From: Alphaproteobacteria bacterium
GTDB lineage: Bacteria > Pseudomonadota > Alphaproteobacteria > UBA6615
Length of the DNA: 64,000 nt
Direction of reading: 5' to 3'
Assembly (NCBI GenBank): GCA_021774575.1
Contig: JAJFIX010000045.1
Coordinates: 241,045-305,044 of the forward strand
The notes below the pieces were generated by a model that made no database searches, was not told the origin of the DNA, and was given only the letters and a program-made list of their open reading frames with translations. Positions 54,472-63,722 of the stretch are shown piece after piece. A program made the position numbers and the translations under genes. Position 1 is the stretch's first letter; every line of letters starts with the position of its first letter.

Positions 54472-55823
54472 TTATCTTCCTTGCTGACCTTGCGCCAAAT
54501 GGTCGGTCCTACCTTGCCCGGCGCATCTTCAATGGTGAACGCCGCGCGGATTTGTGCAGCCGCCATCTCGGCCGTGTCCTCATTGCGGGCATGCACCACC
54601 GCGAGCGGCATCGCCTCAAGCCCAACTTCTTCTCCAATGCCGGCGATTTCGGTCAGACCAACGCCATAGTCAATAGACTGATCGGCCCGTGTGCGACCTC
54701 CACCAAGGGCGATGATCGACAGACCAACACCGCGGGTATCGATGGTCCCGACATGCCCGGCGTGCGTGGCATAGACCGGTACCGACACCGGAGCGATTTC
54801 GATTAACCTTGCAGCATTGGCGACAAAATCAGCAGGTCCGCCGAGTGCGCTCACCATCGCGTCAAACCGAACCACCGCCTCACCCGAGTCAAGTGCCTGT
54901 TCCACTTTCGAACGCGCATCCTCCGCGCATGGAACCAAACCCGATAAGATCAGTGCCTCGGCACACAGCCCGACCGTTACCTCATGGACCCGCGAGTCGC
55001 GGCCTCGGCCCGCTAGATAATCGGCGGCCTCCAAAACCTCAACCCCATTACCTGCGGCACGCCCCAAGACCTGGTTCATGTCGGTCATAAGCGCTCGGAT
55101 CGGTGTGCCGGCGCCATTGCCGACATCAACGATCGACTGGGCCAGCTCCAGCGCATCTTCTCGCGCCTGCATAAAGGCCCCGGACCCAAATTTCACATCC
55201 ATGATCAAGGCGTCGAGCCCAGCGGCAAGTTTCTTCGACAAAATCGACGCAGTAATCAGTGGGATAGATTCGACAGTCGCCGTGACGTCGCGAATGGCAT
55301 AAAGCCGTCCATCGGCCGGTGCCAGTTCTGCCGTTTGACCAATGATGGCGCACCCCGTTTCGCGCACGACTTGTTGAAAGCTCTCTAAATCCGGCCCAGT
55401 ATTATAGCCGGGGATTGAATCGAGCTTATCGAGGGTGCCGCCGGTATGGCCAAGCCCACGCCCGGAAATCATCGGGCAAAAGGCGCCGCAGGCCGCCAGT
55501 ATCGGCGCCAGCATCAGAGAGACTTTATCGCCAACGCCCCCGGTTGAATGCTTGTCGGCGATGGGGCCCGGCAAGTTTAGCGGCGCCCAATTAATTGTAT
55601 CGCCGGAGCCGGTCATGCCTCTGGTCAGCGTCACCCGCTCATCCATGGTCATGCCGTTGAAATAAACCGCCATCGCGAAGGCCGCGACCTGCCCCTCACT
55701 GATCGACCCATCGGTTAGTCCGGCGACAAAAAATTCGATTTCGGCGGGTGCCAACGCATGACCGTCGCGCTTTTTTCGGATTAATTCCTGGGGCAAAAAT
55801 TTTGCCACCCCCTCATTCGCCAT
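54468..55823 (-). CDS. deoA: Thymidine phosphorylase
   Basis: Releases thymine and deoxyribose-1-phosphate from thymidine; 451 residues. Phosphate and nucleoside site motifs: KRDGHALAPAEIEFF, TDKHSTGGVGDKVSLMLAP near residue 85, MISGRGLGHTGGTLDKLDSIPG. It overlaps the ALDH gene by 11 bases and add by 4. Confidence 0.95.
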   Translation of the reverse strand: MANEGVAKFLPQELIRKKRDGHALAPAEIEFFVAGLTDGSISEGQVAAFAMAVYFNGMTMDERVTLTRGMTGSGDTINWAPLNLPGPIADKHSTGGVGDKVSLMLAPILAACGAFCPMISGRGLGHTGGTLDKLDSIPGYNTGPDLESFQQVVRETGCAIIGQTAELAPADGRLYAIRDVTATVESIPLITASILSKKLAAGLDALIMDVKFGSGAFMQAREDALELAQSIVDVGNGAGTPIRALMTDMNQVLGRAAGNGVEVLEAADYLAGRGRDSRVHEVTVGLCAEALILSGLVPCAEDARSKVEQALDSGEAVVRFDAMVSALGGPADFVANAARLIEIAPVSVPVYATHAGHVGTIDTRGVGLSIIALGGGRTRADQSIDYGVGLTEIAGIGEEVGLEAMPLAVVHARNEDTAEMAAAQIRAAFTIEDAPGKVGPTIWRKVSKEDK

Positions 55824-58209
55824 AAGGCACCCATATATTCTTCACCTGGGTTGCTCGGCGCAAAAAGTCGCGCCCGACGCCCTGGCCTTGCTTGGTCCAA
55901 TCGCGCCGCAGACCGTCATTAACCCATGTCTGTTTCAGATTGCCGACAGAGCCGGCCTCGACTTTAGCGCTAGTCGCGCCACCAGGATCCGTGCCGAAAT
56001 ACCAAATACCGTCGACACCGTCATGGGCCGCCAATGTTTGGGTCAACTCGGTCGCATCGCCAGTGACGATATTGACCACACCGGCGGGTAAATCCGAGGT
56101 TTCCAAGACTTGATAGAAATCGGTCGCAGCCAGCGGGTGGGTTTGGCTGGGCACTGCGACGATGCGATTACCCATCGCAATGGCCGGGGCGAGGAGGGAA
56201 ATCATGCCGAGCAACGGCGCTTCGTCGGGGCAGGTGATGGCGATGACCCCCAGCGGCTCGTTCATCGCCAAGGTCACGTCGCGCAAGGGCGGCGCATGGA
56301 CCGCCCCGTCATATTTATCGCACCAAGCGGCATAGGTGAATAATCGCTCAACCGACGCCGCAACCTCACGCCGGGCCGCCGGTTTTGTGGCGCCGGTCAT
56401 CGCAGCTATTCGGCCAGCAAATTCACCAGCCCTAGCCTCCAAATTTTCCGCAATATAATAAATTATTTGCGCCCTTCCATGGGCAGCCATCGTCGCCCAA
56501 CCCGATGCTTTGTGCGCTGCCTCGACGGCGTTGCGTATGTCCTTGCGATTGCCCTCGCCGACTTCGGCAATGAGAGCGCCGTCGGGGGCAAGCACGGGTC
56601 GACTATATCCAGAATCCGAACGAGCCTGCTTGCCGCCAATATATAGTTTTGCCGTCCTATCCAGCGATACCTCCGGTGACATCTTCGCGTGCTGATCGAC
56701 GTCCGAACGCTCTTTTGTCGCCTCATAGAGGGGCAACTTAGCCTCCCAATTCGGTTTCAAATAGGCGTACATTCCCTCCATTCCGCCTTCACGGCCAAAA
56801 CCCGATTCCCGATATCCGCCAAAGCCGCAAGCGGCATCGAAAAGATTTGTGCTGTTGATCCAGACCACCCCGGCCTTCAATTTTGGCGCAACATCAAGGG
56901 CAAGATTTATGCTTTCCGACCAAACGCTGGCGGCGAGGCCGTAGCGGGTGTTATTGGCCAGGGCGACGGCCTCCCCATGAGTGCGAAAACTCATCATCGC
57001 CAGCACCGGCCCAAATATCTCCTCTTGCATAACCTTGTCTGCCGGTGCCGCGCCCGAGATCAGGGTTGGCGGATAAAACAGCCCCCCTGCCGGAAAGTTT
57101 AGAGCCGGTTGCCAGACCGCGCCGCCGGCCCGGCGGCATTCGTCGACCAGCTCAGTAATACGCTCCAATTGAACCGGGGCGACAATTGCGCCGATATCAA
57201 CGCCTTTATCCAGTGGATCACCAACGGTCAGCTTGGCCATGCGGGCTTTAAGTTTAGCCTCGAGAGTTTCGGCAACCGATTCTTGAACCAACAGTCGCGA
57301 CCCGGCGCAACATACCTGCCCCTGATTGAACCAGATCGCATCGACAACACCCTCGACCACGCTATCGAGGTCGGCATCTTCAAAAACGATAAACGGCGAT
57401 TTTCCGCCGAGTTCCAGGGTGAGTTTTTTACCGGTCCCGGCGGTCGCGGTGCGAATGGCCCGGCCGACATCCGTCGAGCCGGTGAAGGCAATTTTATCGA
57501 TACCCGGATGGCCGACGATCAATTCGCCGGTGGCCCCATCGCCGGTGACAATATTCACCACCCCATCAGGCACACCGGCAAGTTTGCAGAGATCGGCAAA
57601 CATCAGCGAGCTAAGACTGGTGAATTCGGCTGGCTTCAGCACAACGCAATTACCCGCCGCCAGGGCCGGGGCAATTTTCCATGCCAGCATTAATAAAGGA
57701 AAATTCCACGGGATAATCTGGCCAACCACACCCAGGGGCTGATGATCGGCAAAGCTGTCGTCGTGCAGTTGGGCCCAACCGGCGTGATGGTAAAAATGCC
57801 GCGCCACCAAAGGCACATCAATATCGCGAGATTCGCGGATCGGCTTGCCGTTATCGAGGGTCTCGAGAACCGCCAGGGCGCGGGAATGTTTTTGGACCAA
57901 TCGGGCCAAGGCATAAAGTACGCGTGCGCGACCATGTCCCGAGAGTTTTGCCCAACCGGGCTGGGCGCTCCGCGCCGCCGCAACCGCGGCATCAACATCC
58001 GCCCGAGTGCCCTGGGCGATACGCGCCAATGTTTTTCCGGTCGCCGGATTGACGCTTTCAAAGCGCTCGCCGGAGGTCGGCGCGACCCACTCCCCGCCAA
58101 TGAAATGGTCAAAGTTGCGCCCCCGCTCGTCGAGCCAGGCGTCGACCGGACCGGTTCCTTCGGGTGCGGGTCCATAATCCATCGAGTCAAAAAATTCGGC
58201 AACGCTCAC
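55813..58209 (-). CDS. Double-domain aldehyde dehydrogenase of the nucleoside catabolic operon
   Basis: 798 residues from GTG 58209. The first part (about 35-490) is a complete ALDH. It has IIPWNFPLLMLAWK, FTGSTDVGR, Glu 266 in LELGGKSPF and catalytic Cys 300 in NQGQVCCAGSR. The second part (about 530-798) repeats the N-terminal half of the fold (APDGALIAEVGEGNRKDIR, LGVIAITCPDEAPLLGM, PAGVVNIVTGDATELTQTL). It lacks the ELGGK and Cys motifs, so it should not be catalytic by itself. The location between deoC and deoA suggests oxidation of the acetaldehyde made by DeoC to acetate. The GTG start was chosen for GGAG upstream; ORF extension further upstream reads into deoC. Confidence 0.88.
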   Translation of the reverse strand: MSVAEFFDSMDYGPAPEGTGPVDAWLDERGRNFDHFIGGEWVAPTSGERFESVNPATGKTLARIAQGTRADVDAAVAAARSAQPGWAKLSGHGRARVLYALARLVQKHSRALAVLETLDNGKPIRESRDIDVPLVARHFYHHAGWAQLHDDSFADHQPLGVVGQIIPWNFPLLMLAWKIAPALAAGNCVVLKPAEFTSLSSLMFADLCKLAGVPDGVVNIVTGDGATGELIVGHPGIDKIAFTGSTDVGRAIRTATAGTGKKLTLELGGKSPFIVFEDADLDSVVEGVVDAIWFNQGQVCCAGSRLLVQESVAETLEAKLKARMAKLTVGDPLDKGVDIGAIVAPVQLERITELVDECRRAGGAVWQPALNFPAGGLFYPPTLISGAAPADKVMQEEIFGPVLAMMSFRTHGEAVALANNTRYGLAASVWSESINLALDVAPKLKAGVVWINSTNLFDAACGFGGYRESGFGREGGMEGMYAYLKPNWEAKLPLYEATKERSDVDQHAKMSPEVSLDRTAKLYIGGKQARSDSGYSRPVLAPDGALIAEVGEGNRKDIRNAVEAAHKASGWATMAAHGRAQIIYYIAENLEARAGEFAGRIAAMTGATKPAARREVAASVERLFTYAAWCDKYDGAVHAPPLRDVTLAMNEPLGVIAITCPDEAPLLGMISLLAPAIAMGNRIVAVPSQTHPLAATDFYQVLETSDLPAGVVNIVTGDATELTQTLAAHDGVDGIWYFGTDPGGATSAKVEAGSVGNLKQTWVNDGLRRDWTKQGQGVGRDFLRRATQVKNIWVPYGE

Positions 58210-58228
58210 AGTGAGATTACTCCTTAAC

Positions 58229-59215
58229 CTAGTTAGCGGCGTGACGATGGCTCGCCGAATAGCGGCCCGTGACATGATGTTCGAGCTGGCGTTCTATATC
58301 ACCGAGCAAGCTCGACGCGCCAAGACGAAATAAGTTGGGCTCCAGCCAGTCGCGGCCCAGTTCTTCGCGCATCAAAATAAAATAGGCCAGCGCATCTTTG
58401 GCGGCGGAAATTCCACCGGCCGGTTTGAAGCCGATTTTCACTCCGCAGCGCTCCTGATAAGCGCGAATGGCGCGAACCATCACCAAGCTCACCGGCAAGG
58501 TCGCATTGACCGGTTCCTTACCCGTCGACGTCTTGATGAAATCGGCGCCGGCCATCATCGCAACCAAACTGGCTTTGCCGACATTGCGTAATGTCGCCAG
58601 GTCTCCGGTCCCGAGAATGGTTTTGAGATGCGCCTCGCCGACCGCCTCGCGGAAGGCCCGAACTTCGTCATAGAGTGCCTGCCAATTTCCCGTCAGGACA
58701 TGGCCGCGATTTATCACAATATCGATTTCTTTCGCTCCGGCCGCGACCGATGCTTCGATCTCAGCAATCCGCGTCGCCAGTGGCGAAAGACCGGCGGGAA
58801 ATCCTGTCGAGACTGCGGCCACGGGGATGCTTGTACCGTCAAGCGCCTCAACAGCGGTTTCGACCATCTCGTGATAGACACAAACGGCCCCGGTCCGCAG
58901 GCCGCGCGCCGACATTCCGAGCGCTTCCAGCAGGTCCGCGCGCACCGGCTGTTTGGCCTTGGCACACAGGCGCTGGACCCGCCCGGCGGTGTCGTCACCG
59001 GCCAAAGTCGTGAGATCGATGCAGCTAATTGCCTTCAGCAACCACGCGGCTTGCGCTTCTTTTTTCACCGAACGCCGGGTGGCCAGGGTCGCGGCGCGTC
59101 GCTCCACCGCGCTTTTGTTGATAGCCACATCGGCGACCCAATCAATTTCGAGCGCCATCCCCGGATTTCGCACCGGCGATAGATGATGAACATTTGGCGC
59201 TTCGGTGGCGCTCAT
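58229..59215 (-). CDS. deoC: Deoxyribose-phosphate aldolase
   Basis: Cleaves deoxyribose-5-phosphate to acetaldehyde and glyceraldehyde-3-phosphate; 328 residues. The Schiff-base lysine lies in ADFIKTSTGKEPVNATL and the second lysine in IGFKPAGGIS; VNRGHVLTGNWQALYDEV is also family-typical. Long form with an N-terminal extension. It overlaps the cdd stop by 4 bases. A phosphopentomutase linking deoA to deoC is not in the window. Confidence 0.95.
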   Translation of the reverse strand: MSATEAPNVHHLSPVRNPGMALEIDWVADVAINKSAVERRAATLATRRSVKKEAQAAWLLKAISCIDLTTLAGDDTAGRVQRLCAKAKQPVRADLLEALGMSARGLRTGAVCVYHEMVETAVEALDGTSIPVAAVSTGFPAGLSPLATRIAEIEASVAAGAKEIDIVINRGHVLTGNWQALYDEVRAFREAVGEAHLKTILGTGDLATLRNVGKASLVAMMAGADFIKTSTGKEPVNATLPVSLVMVRAIRAYQERCGVKIGFKPAGGISAAKDALAYFILMREELGRDWLEPNLFRLGASSLLGDIERQLEHHVTGRYSASHRHAAN

Positions 59216-59667
59216 GACTGTGTCTCCCCCGATAAATTCTGTGGCCCAAAATCAAAGGGCAGCAATTGGCCCAGCGTAAAGCTGCGTTTGAGACCTTCTG
59301 GCCCGCAAATATGTATTTTCGTCGCCACAGCGGCGAATTCGCGGATTTTTTGGCGGCAACCACCGCATGGCGTACATAATATATCGGCCGCGTCGAGATA
59401 ACCACCTGTCTCGTCAAAAGGCGCCCCGGCAATCAAGATTTCTTCGATCCGGCGATCTCCGGCCGCGACCATCGCCGAAATCGCCGACGGCTCAGCGCAC
59501 CAGCCCTGGGGGTAAGCCGCGTTTTCGACATTCGAACCGGCATAAAAACGGCCCGATTCAGAGCGCAAAGCAGCACCAACATGAAATTTGGAATAGGGCG
59601 CGTGGGCACGGTCCATTTGTTCGCGGGCCAAGGCAAAAAGTTGGTCAATATCGGTGCTATGGCTCAT
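59212..59667 (-). CDS. cdd: Cytidine deaminase
   Basis: Converts cytidine and deoxycytidine to the uridine forms; 151 residues. Zn-site and catalytic Glu: CAEPSAISAMVAAG and CTPCGGCRQKIREFA. GGAGG is 8 bases upstream of ATG 59667. The gene is last before the nad set upstream (34 bases) and overlaps deoC. Confidence 0.95.
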   Translation of the reverse strand: MSHSTDIDQLFALAREQMDRAHAPYSKFHVGAALRSESGRFYAGSNVENAAYPQGWCAEPSAISAMVAAGDRRIEEILIAGAPFDETGGYLDAADILCTPCGGCRQKIREFAAVATKIHICGPEGLKRSFTLGQLLPFDFGPQNLSGETQS

Positions 59668-59701
59668 CGGATCCCCCTCCAAAATATCACTTTAGCGTAT
59701 T

Positions 59702-60559
59702 TTAGAGCTGATCAAAATCGAGTCCGACGTCGAGGTTTTCCACACTATGGGTGAGCCAACCGATAGAGATCAAATCGACACCGGATGCGGCGACCGCTTT
59801 GACCGTTTCCGGGGTTATCCCGCCCGACGCCTCTGTTTGCATGGCAGCGCCGACCAACCGCACAGCCTCGGTTAATGTCGCCACATCCATATTGTCGAGC
59901 AGTACGGCGTCAACGCCCAAGGGCATGAGCTCACCAAGTTGGTCGATGGTATCGACTTCTACCTCGATTTTCACCATATGGCCGGCATGGGCCCGCACCG
60001 CATTGACCGCCGGAACCAACCCGCCGGCAACGGCGATATGATTATCTTTGATCAGCACCGCGTCATAGAGGCCGAACCGATGGTTCATCCCGCCGCCCGC
60101 CCGTACGGCATATTTATCAAACATCCTCAGTCCGGGCATGGTTTTGCGAGTGCAGGCAATTCTCGCATTTGTGCCCGCCACGGCGCCAACGGCGGTCGCG
60201 GTGGCGGTGGCGATCCCGCACATCCGCCCCAAAATATTCAGCGCCGTGCGCTCACCGGTCAGCAACGCCCGAGCGCTGCCACGCAGGGTGAGCAAATCCG
60301 CTCCGGCCGCAAAAGCCGTGCCATCGATGATCGGCCGGTCAATTTGAACGGCGGGATCGAGCATTTCGAAAACCCGTGCGGCAATGTCAATTCCTGCCAA
60401 GACGCCGGGTTTTCGCGCCTTAATGCGCGCCACGGCGTTGTGCCCCGGTCCAATAACGGCATCGGTCGTGATGTCACCGGCGCTGCCGAGATCCTCGGCC
60501 AACGCCCCTTCGATCACCCGATCAATCTGTATGACGTTGAGTTCAGGCAGCGCGTTCAT
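59702..60559 (-). CDS. nadC: Nicotinate-nucleotide pyrophosphorylase (quinolinate phosphoribosyltransferase)
   Basis: Forms nicotinate mononucleotide from quinolinate and PRPP; 285 residues. Motifs: EDLGSAGDITTDAV, NILGRMCGIATATA, CTRKTMPGLRMFDKYAVRAGGG (core TRKTMPG-R) and HRFGLYDAVLIKDNH. It overlaps nadB by 17 bases. Confidence 0.97.
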   Translation of the reverse strand: MNALPELNVIQIDRVIEGALAEDLGSAGDITTDAVIGPGHNAVARIKARKPGVLAGIDIAARVFEMLDPAVQIDRPIIDGTAFAAGADLLTLRGSARALLTGERTALNILGRMCGIATATATAVGAVAGTNARIACTRKTMPGLRMFDKYAVRAGGGMNHRFGLYDAVLIKDNHIAVAGGLVPAVNAVRAHAGHMVKIEVEVDTIDQLGELMPLGVDAVLLDNMDVATLTEAVRLVGAAMQTEASGGITPETVKAVAASGVDLISIGWLTHSVENLDVGLDFDQL

Positions 60560-62159
60560 TGATCTCGCCCAGGGTCACACAGCGTTGCCGGTCGAGCGCC
60601 CGGCCGGGGAAATCGGTGCGGAAATGGGCGCCACGGCTGCCCCGATGATGGGACGCCGCCCATGCGATCAAACCAGCGGCAAGCGCCATATTGCGCAGCT
60701 CGCCCCAATCCCGGATCGAGGCTTGGGCTCCAACAGGCACGCCGCTGGAAATTTGGTCCAAATTATCGAGTTGACCGGTGAGCAGAGCGAGGTCTTGGGT
60801 CGCTGCGGCCAGGGTATTTCCATCTCGATACAAACCCACACCCTCATACATTACCGTCTGAAGGCGTTTTCGAATGCCGGCAACAACTGGTTTGGTGGCC
60901 GAGGTTGGCGGTTCGGACGGTCGCGCCAATTCGGAAATTTCGAACATCGACATCGGCGTCACGCCAAGTGCCGCTGCCACCCGTCGGCCAAACAGCAAGC
61001 ATTCAAGCAGCGAATTCCCAGCCATCCGATTGGCGCCGTGCAGCCCCGAACAGGTGGCCTCACCACAGGCCCATAATCCGGGCACCGAGGTGCGCCCATC
61101 GCAATCACTTTCGATACCACCCATATGATAATGGGCGGCGGGGGCAACACCGATCGGGTCGCGAACCGGGTCAACTCCGGCTTCGAGGCATTGGGTATAC
61201 ACCGATGGAAATCGCTCGGCGATGGCCGCGCCGATGGTCGACCTTGTGTCGAGAAACACCTGATGGCCATCGCGGATGGTCTTTGCAACTTGCCGCGCCA
61301 CAACGTCGCGCGGTGCCAGATCGCCCATAGGGTGGAGACCAGCCATCACCGGTGCCCCGGTTTCGTCAACGAGTTGAGCTCCTTCGCCGCGCAGAGCCTC
61401 GGTCAAAAGCGGCGTCCGATCAGTGCTCACCGGTCCATCAACAAGCGCCGTTGGATGAAACTGAACCATTTCCAAATCTTTGAGCGCCGCCCCAGCCCGG
61501 GCGGCCAAAGCGATGCCATCGGCTGTTGCTTCCGCCGGATTGGTCGTCCGGCCAAAAAGCTGACCGCTGCCCCCCGCCGCAATGACGACATTGGCACAAC
61601 GATGAAAGACCCAGCCCCGCCCCTCGTGATAGGCAAGCAAACCGGCAACCTTGCCGTCGCGCACAACGATGTCCCAGGCAAACGCCGCGCACTCAATCGT
61701 GATTGCAGGCGTCTGGCTAACAAGGTGCAGCAGAAATTGAGTGAGCGCCCGCCCCGTCGCGTCGCCCCCGGCATGTAAAATTCGCCGACGACTATGGCCG
61801 CCTTCCCGAGCTAGGTCGATATGGCCGTCCTCATCGAGGTCGAATTCCATTCCTTGATCAATGAGCGCCGCCACCGCCTGTGGGCCATCTGTCGCCAACA
61901 ATTGAGCAATGGACTGATCGCCAAAGCCGTCACCCACCGCCATCGTGTCGGCAATATGGGTGGTGACCGCGTCGTCTTCACCCCAAACCGCCGCCACGCC
62001 GCCCTGGGCCCACCAGCTCGACCCACTGCCCAGCGACGAGGTCTTGGTCAATACGGTAATCGGACCGCTTGCCCCATCCCCGGCCGCCGCAAGCGCCGTC
62101 GTCAATCCGGCTAAGCCAGCCCCAATAACCACCAATTCGCTGTCATGCAATTCGGTCAC
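60543..62159 (-). CDS. nadB: L-aspartate oxidase
   Basis: FAD enzyme turning aspartate into iminoaspartate for quinolinate synthesis; 538 residues. FAD site VVIGAGLAGLTTALAAA, QGGVAAVWGEDD, the active-site FHPTALV, and GLWACGEATCSGLHGANRM are present. Starts at GTG 62159. Second of nadA-nadB-nadC. Confidence 0.97.
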   Translation of the reverse strand: MTELHDSELVVIGAGLAGLTTALAAAGDGASGPITVLTKTSSLGSGSSWWAQGGVAAVWGEDDAVTTHIADTMAVGDGFGDQSIAQLLATDGPQAVAALIDQGMEFDLDEDGHIDLAREGGHSRRRILHAGGDATGRALTQFLLHLVSQTPAITIECAAFAWDIVVRDGKVAGLLAYHEGRGWVFHRCANVVIAAGGSGQLFGRTTNPAEATADGIALAARAGAALKDLEMVQFHPTALVDGPVSTDRTPLLTEALRGEGAQLVDETGAPVMAGLHPMGDLAPRDVVARQVAKTIRDGHQVFLDTRSTIGAAIAERFPSVYTQCLEAGVDPVRDPIGVAPAAHYHMGGIESDCDGRTSVPGLWACGEATCSGLHGANRMAGNSLLECLLFGRRVAAALGVTPMSMFEISELARPSEPPTSATKPVVAGIRKRLQTVMYEGVGLYRDGNTLAAATQDLALLTGQLDNLDQISSGVPVGAQASIRDWGELRNMALAAGLIAWAASHHRGSRGAHFRTDFPGRALDRQRCVTLGEINERAA

Positions 62160-62211
62160 GTGCTCATTCCCATTTTCTGTTTTCAGACGGCCCGGCCCCG
62201 GCTACCAACTG

Positions 62212-63327
62212 TCAGCCACTAACCGCCAGCATCCGCTCCACCGCGAGCCGGGCTCGATCCATCAGCTCGGTTTCGAGGATGATTTCATGGGTACCGGATG
62301 TCAGCGAATTCAGGATTTTCTCCAAGGTAATTCGCTTCATGTGCGGGCACAGATTGCAGGGCCGCACAAACTCCGTTTCCGGGTTTTCAAGGGCGACATT
62401 GTCGCTCATCGAGCATTCGGTCACCATCAGCACTTTTTCGGGATGCCTGGTTTTGACAAAATCGCTCATTTTGGCCGTTGAGCCGACAAAGTCGGCGGCC
62501 CCAAGAACGTCAGGGGGGCATTCGGGATGGGCAATGACCACCAGCCCGTCATGGCCGGTGCGATAATCGGCAATCTCCTGCGCCGTAAAGCGCTCGTGAA
62601 CCTCACAAGCGCCCTCGCCGATAATGATTTCAACGTCGGTCTGGGAGGCGATATATTGGGCCAGATATTTATCCGGCAAGCAAATCACCCTATCGACACC
62701 CAGCGAGTTAACCAGCTCGACCGCATTGCCCGAAGTAATGCAGTAATCGGATTCGGCCTTCACATCCGCTGTTGTATTAACATAAGAGACCACCGGTACG
62801 CCGGGATACTGCGCCCGCAGCCGGCGGACGTCGGCTCCGGTGATCGAACTTGCCAACGAACAGCCAGCCAGTTGATCGGGTACCAGCACCGTCTTTTCCG
62901 GATTGAGGATTTTGGCCGTTTCGGCCATGAAATGGACCCCGGCGACAATGATAATGTCGGCATCGGTTTCCGTCGCCATGCGTGCCAGCGCCAACGAATC
63001 GCCGACCCGGTCGGCGACGCAGTGATAAATTTCCGGCGTCATATAGTTATGGGCTAAAATAACCGCATTGCGTTCGGCTTTCAGCCGGTTAATCGCGTCG
63101 ATATAGGGCGCCATGACCGGCCATTCAAATTCGGGAATGACCGCCGCCACCCGCCCGTAAAGATCGGCGGTCCGCGTCGCAACTTCAGGACTATAGTCCA
63201 AACCTTGCACGCCACCGGAAGCAAGGCCAGGCGCCGCAATCACCGCGCCGGATACGACATCAGATACCGCTTCGACCATTGTGTCGACCATTGTGTCGAC
63301 CATTGTCTCGGTTATTATCTCGGACAT
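62212..63327 (-). CDS. nadA: Quinolinate synthase A
   Basis: Iron-sulfur enzyme condensing iminoaspartate and dihydroxyacetone phosphate; 371 residues from ATG 63327 (GAGGAAA upstream). Cluster cysteines: [19 protein letters not shown] and [10 protein letters not shown]. Core motifs [14 protein letters not shown] and [12 protein letters not shown] are present. An unusual Thr/Met/Val/Asp repeat at residues 7-20 comes from a 12-base tandem repeat. First gene of the long minus-strand run toward upp. Confidence 0.97.
   Translation of the reverse strand: MSEIITETMVDTMVDTMVEAVSDVVSGAVIAAPGLASGGVQGLDYSPEVATRTADLYGRVAAVIPEFEWPVMAPYIDAINRLKAERNAVILAHNYMTPEIYHCVADRVGDSLALARMATETDADIIIVAGVHFMAETAKILNPEKTVLVPDQLAGCSLASSITGADVRRLRAQYPGVPVVSYVNTTADVKAESDYCITSGNAVELVNSLGVDRVICLPDKYLAQYIASQTDVEIIIGEGACEVHERFTAQEIADYRTGHDGLVVIAHPECPPDVLGAADFVGSTAKMSDFVKTRHPEKVLMVTECSMSDNVALENPETEFVRPCNLCPHMKRITLEKILNSLTSGTHEIILETELMDRARLAVERMLAVSG
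63272..63307. repeat. 12-bp in-frame tandem repeat in nadA 5' end
   Basis: TCGACCATTGTG occurs at 63272-63283 and 63284-63295, and once more with a changed last base at 63296-63307. It encodes repeated MVDT in NadA residues about 9-20 and multiplies in-frame ATG codons near the start. Length-variable by slippage, in principle. Confidence 0.85.
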
Positions 63328-63389
63328 CGCCAAGTTTCCTCTTTCGACCAACCCTAAACAACATATGGGGTCTATTTATACTCTTTTCG

Positions 63390-63403
63390 AGCATTATTAT
63401 GCT
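63390..63403. promoter_or_regulatory. Inverted repeat upstream of nadA, candidate operator
   Basis: AGCAT and ATGCT arms with a TATT spacer, 63 bases upstream of the nadA start. AT-rich in a GC-rich genome. nadA operons in alphaproteobacteria are controlled by NAD-responsive repressors, but the target motif was not recalled well enough to assign one. Confidence 0.3.
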
Positions 63404-63653
63404 TATGGTCCTACAGGCAGATCCGTTTGTCAAGAAACTGTCGTGTGACTTACCGTGGACGCGACATGTTTGGGCCATTTTTTGCATTGCAGCACGACCG
63501 TCGCCTGTTGCCCAATAAACCAGAATTTGAGGCATAAATTAGGTGGACACGATACTGGGTGAACCCAAGTTGCTATCGCCCCCCTTAGATCGCGCAGTCG
63601 GCCCCCGTGAACTATCCGGCAGTTGAGGTGTTCGAGTTTCTGTGAAAAACATC

Positions 63654-63682
63654 TTGATATGATCCGTTATTTGCGATAATAA
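63654..63682 (+). promoter_or_regulatory. Sigma-70-type promoter for the right-edge gene
   Basis: TTGATA (63654-63659) and TAATAA (63677-63682) with a 17-base spacer, 40 bases before ATG 63723. Two strong elements at the ideal distance; reads as a host-type promoter. Confidence 0.6.
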
Positions 63683-63722
63683 CAACAGTAATTATTCTTT
63701 CCGCAACAAAAGGACTTACCCC

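Larger units (their letters stand above)
63328..63722. other. Intergenic region between nadA and the phage-like gene
   Basis: 395 bases without a gene. The left third should carry the nadA promoter (minus strand), and the right end holds a promoter for the plus-strand frame. No tRNA, attachment-site repeat or ncRNA was recognised; the boundary of a mobile element, if any, is not visible here. Confidence 0.6.
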
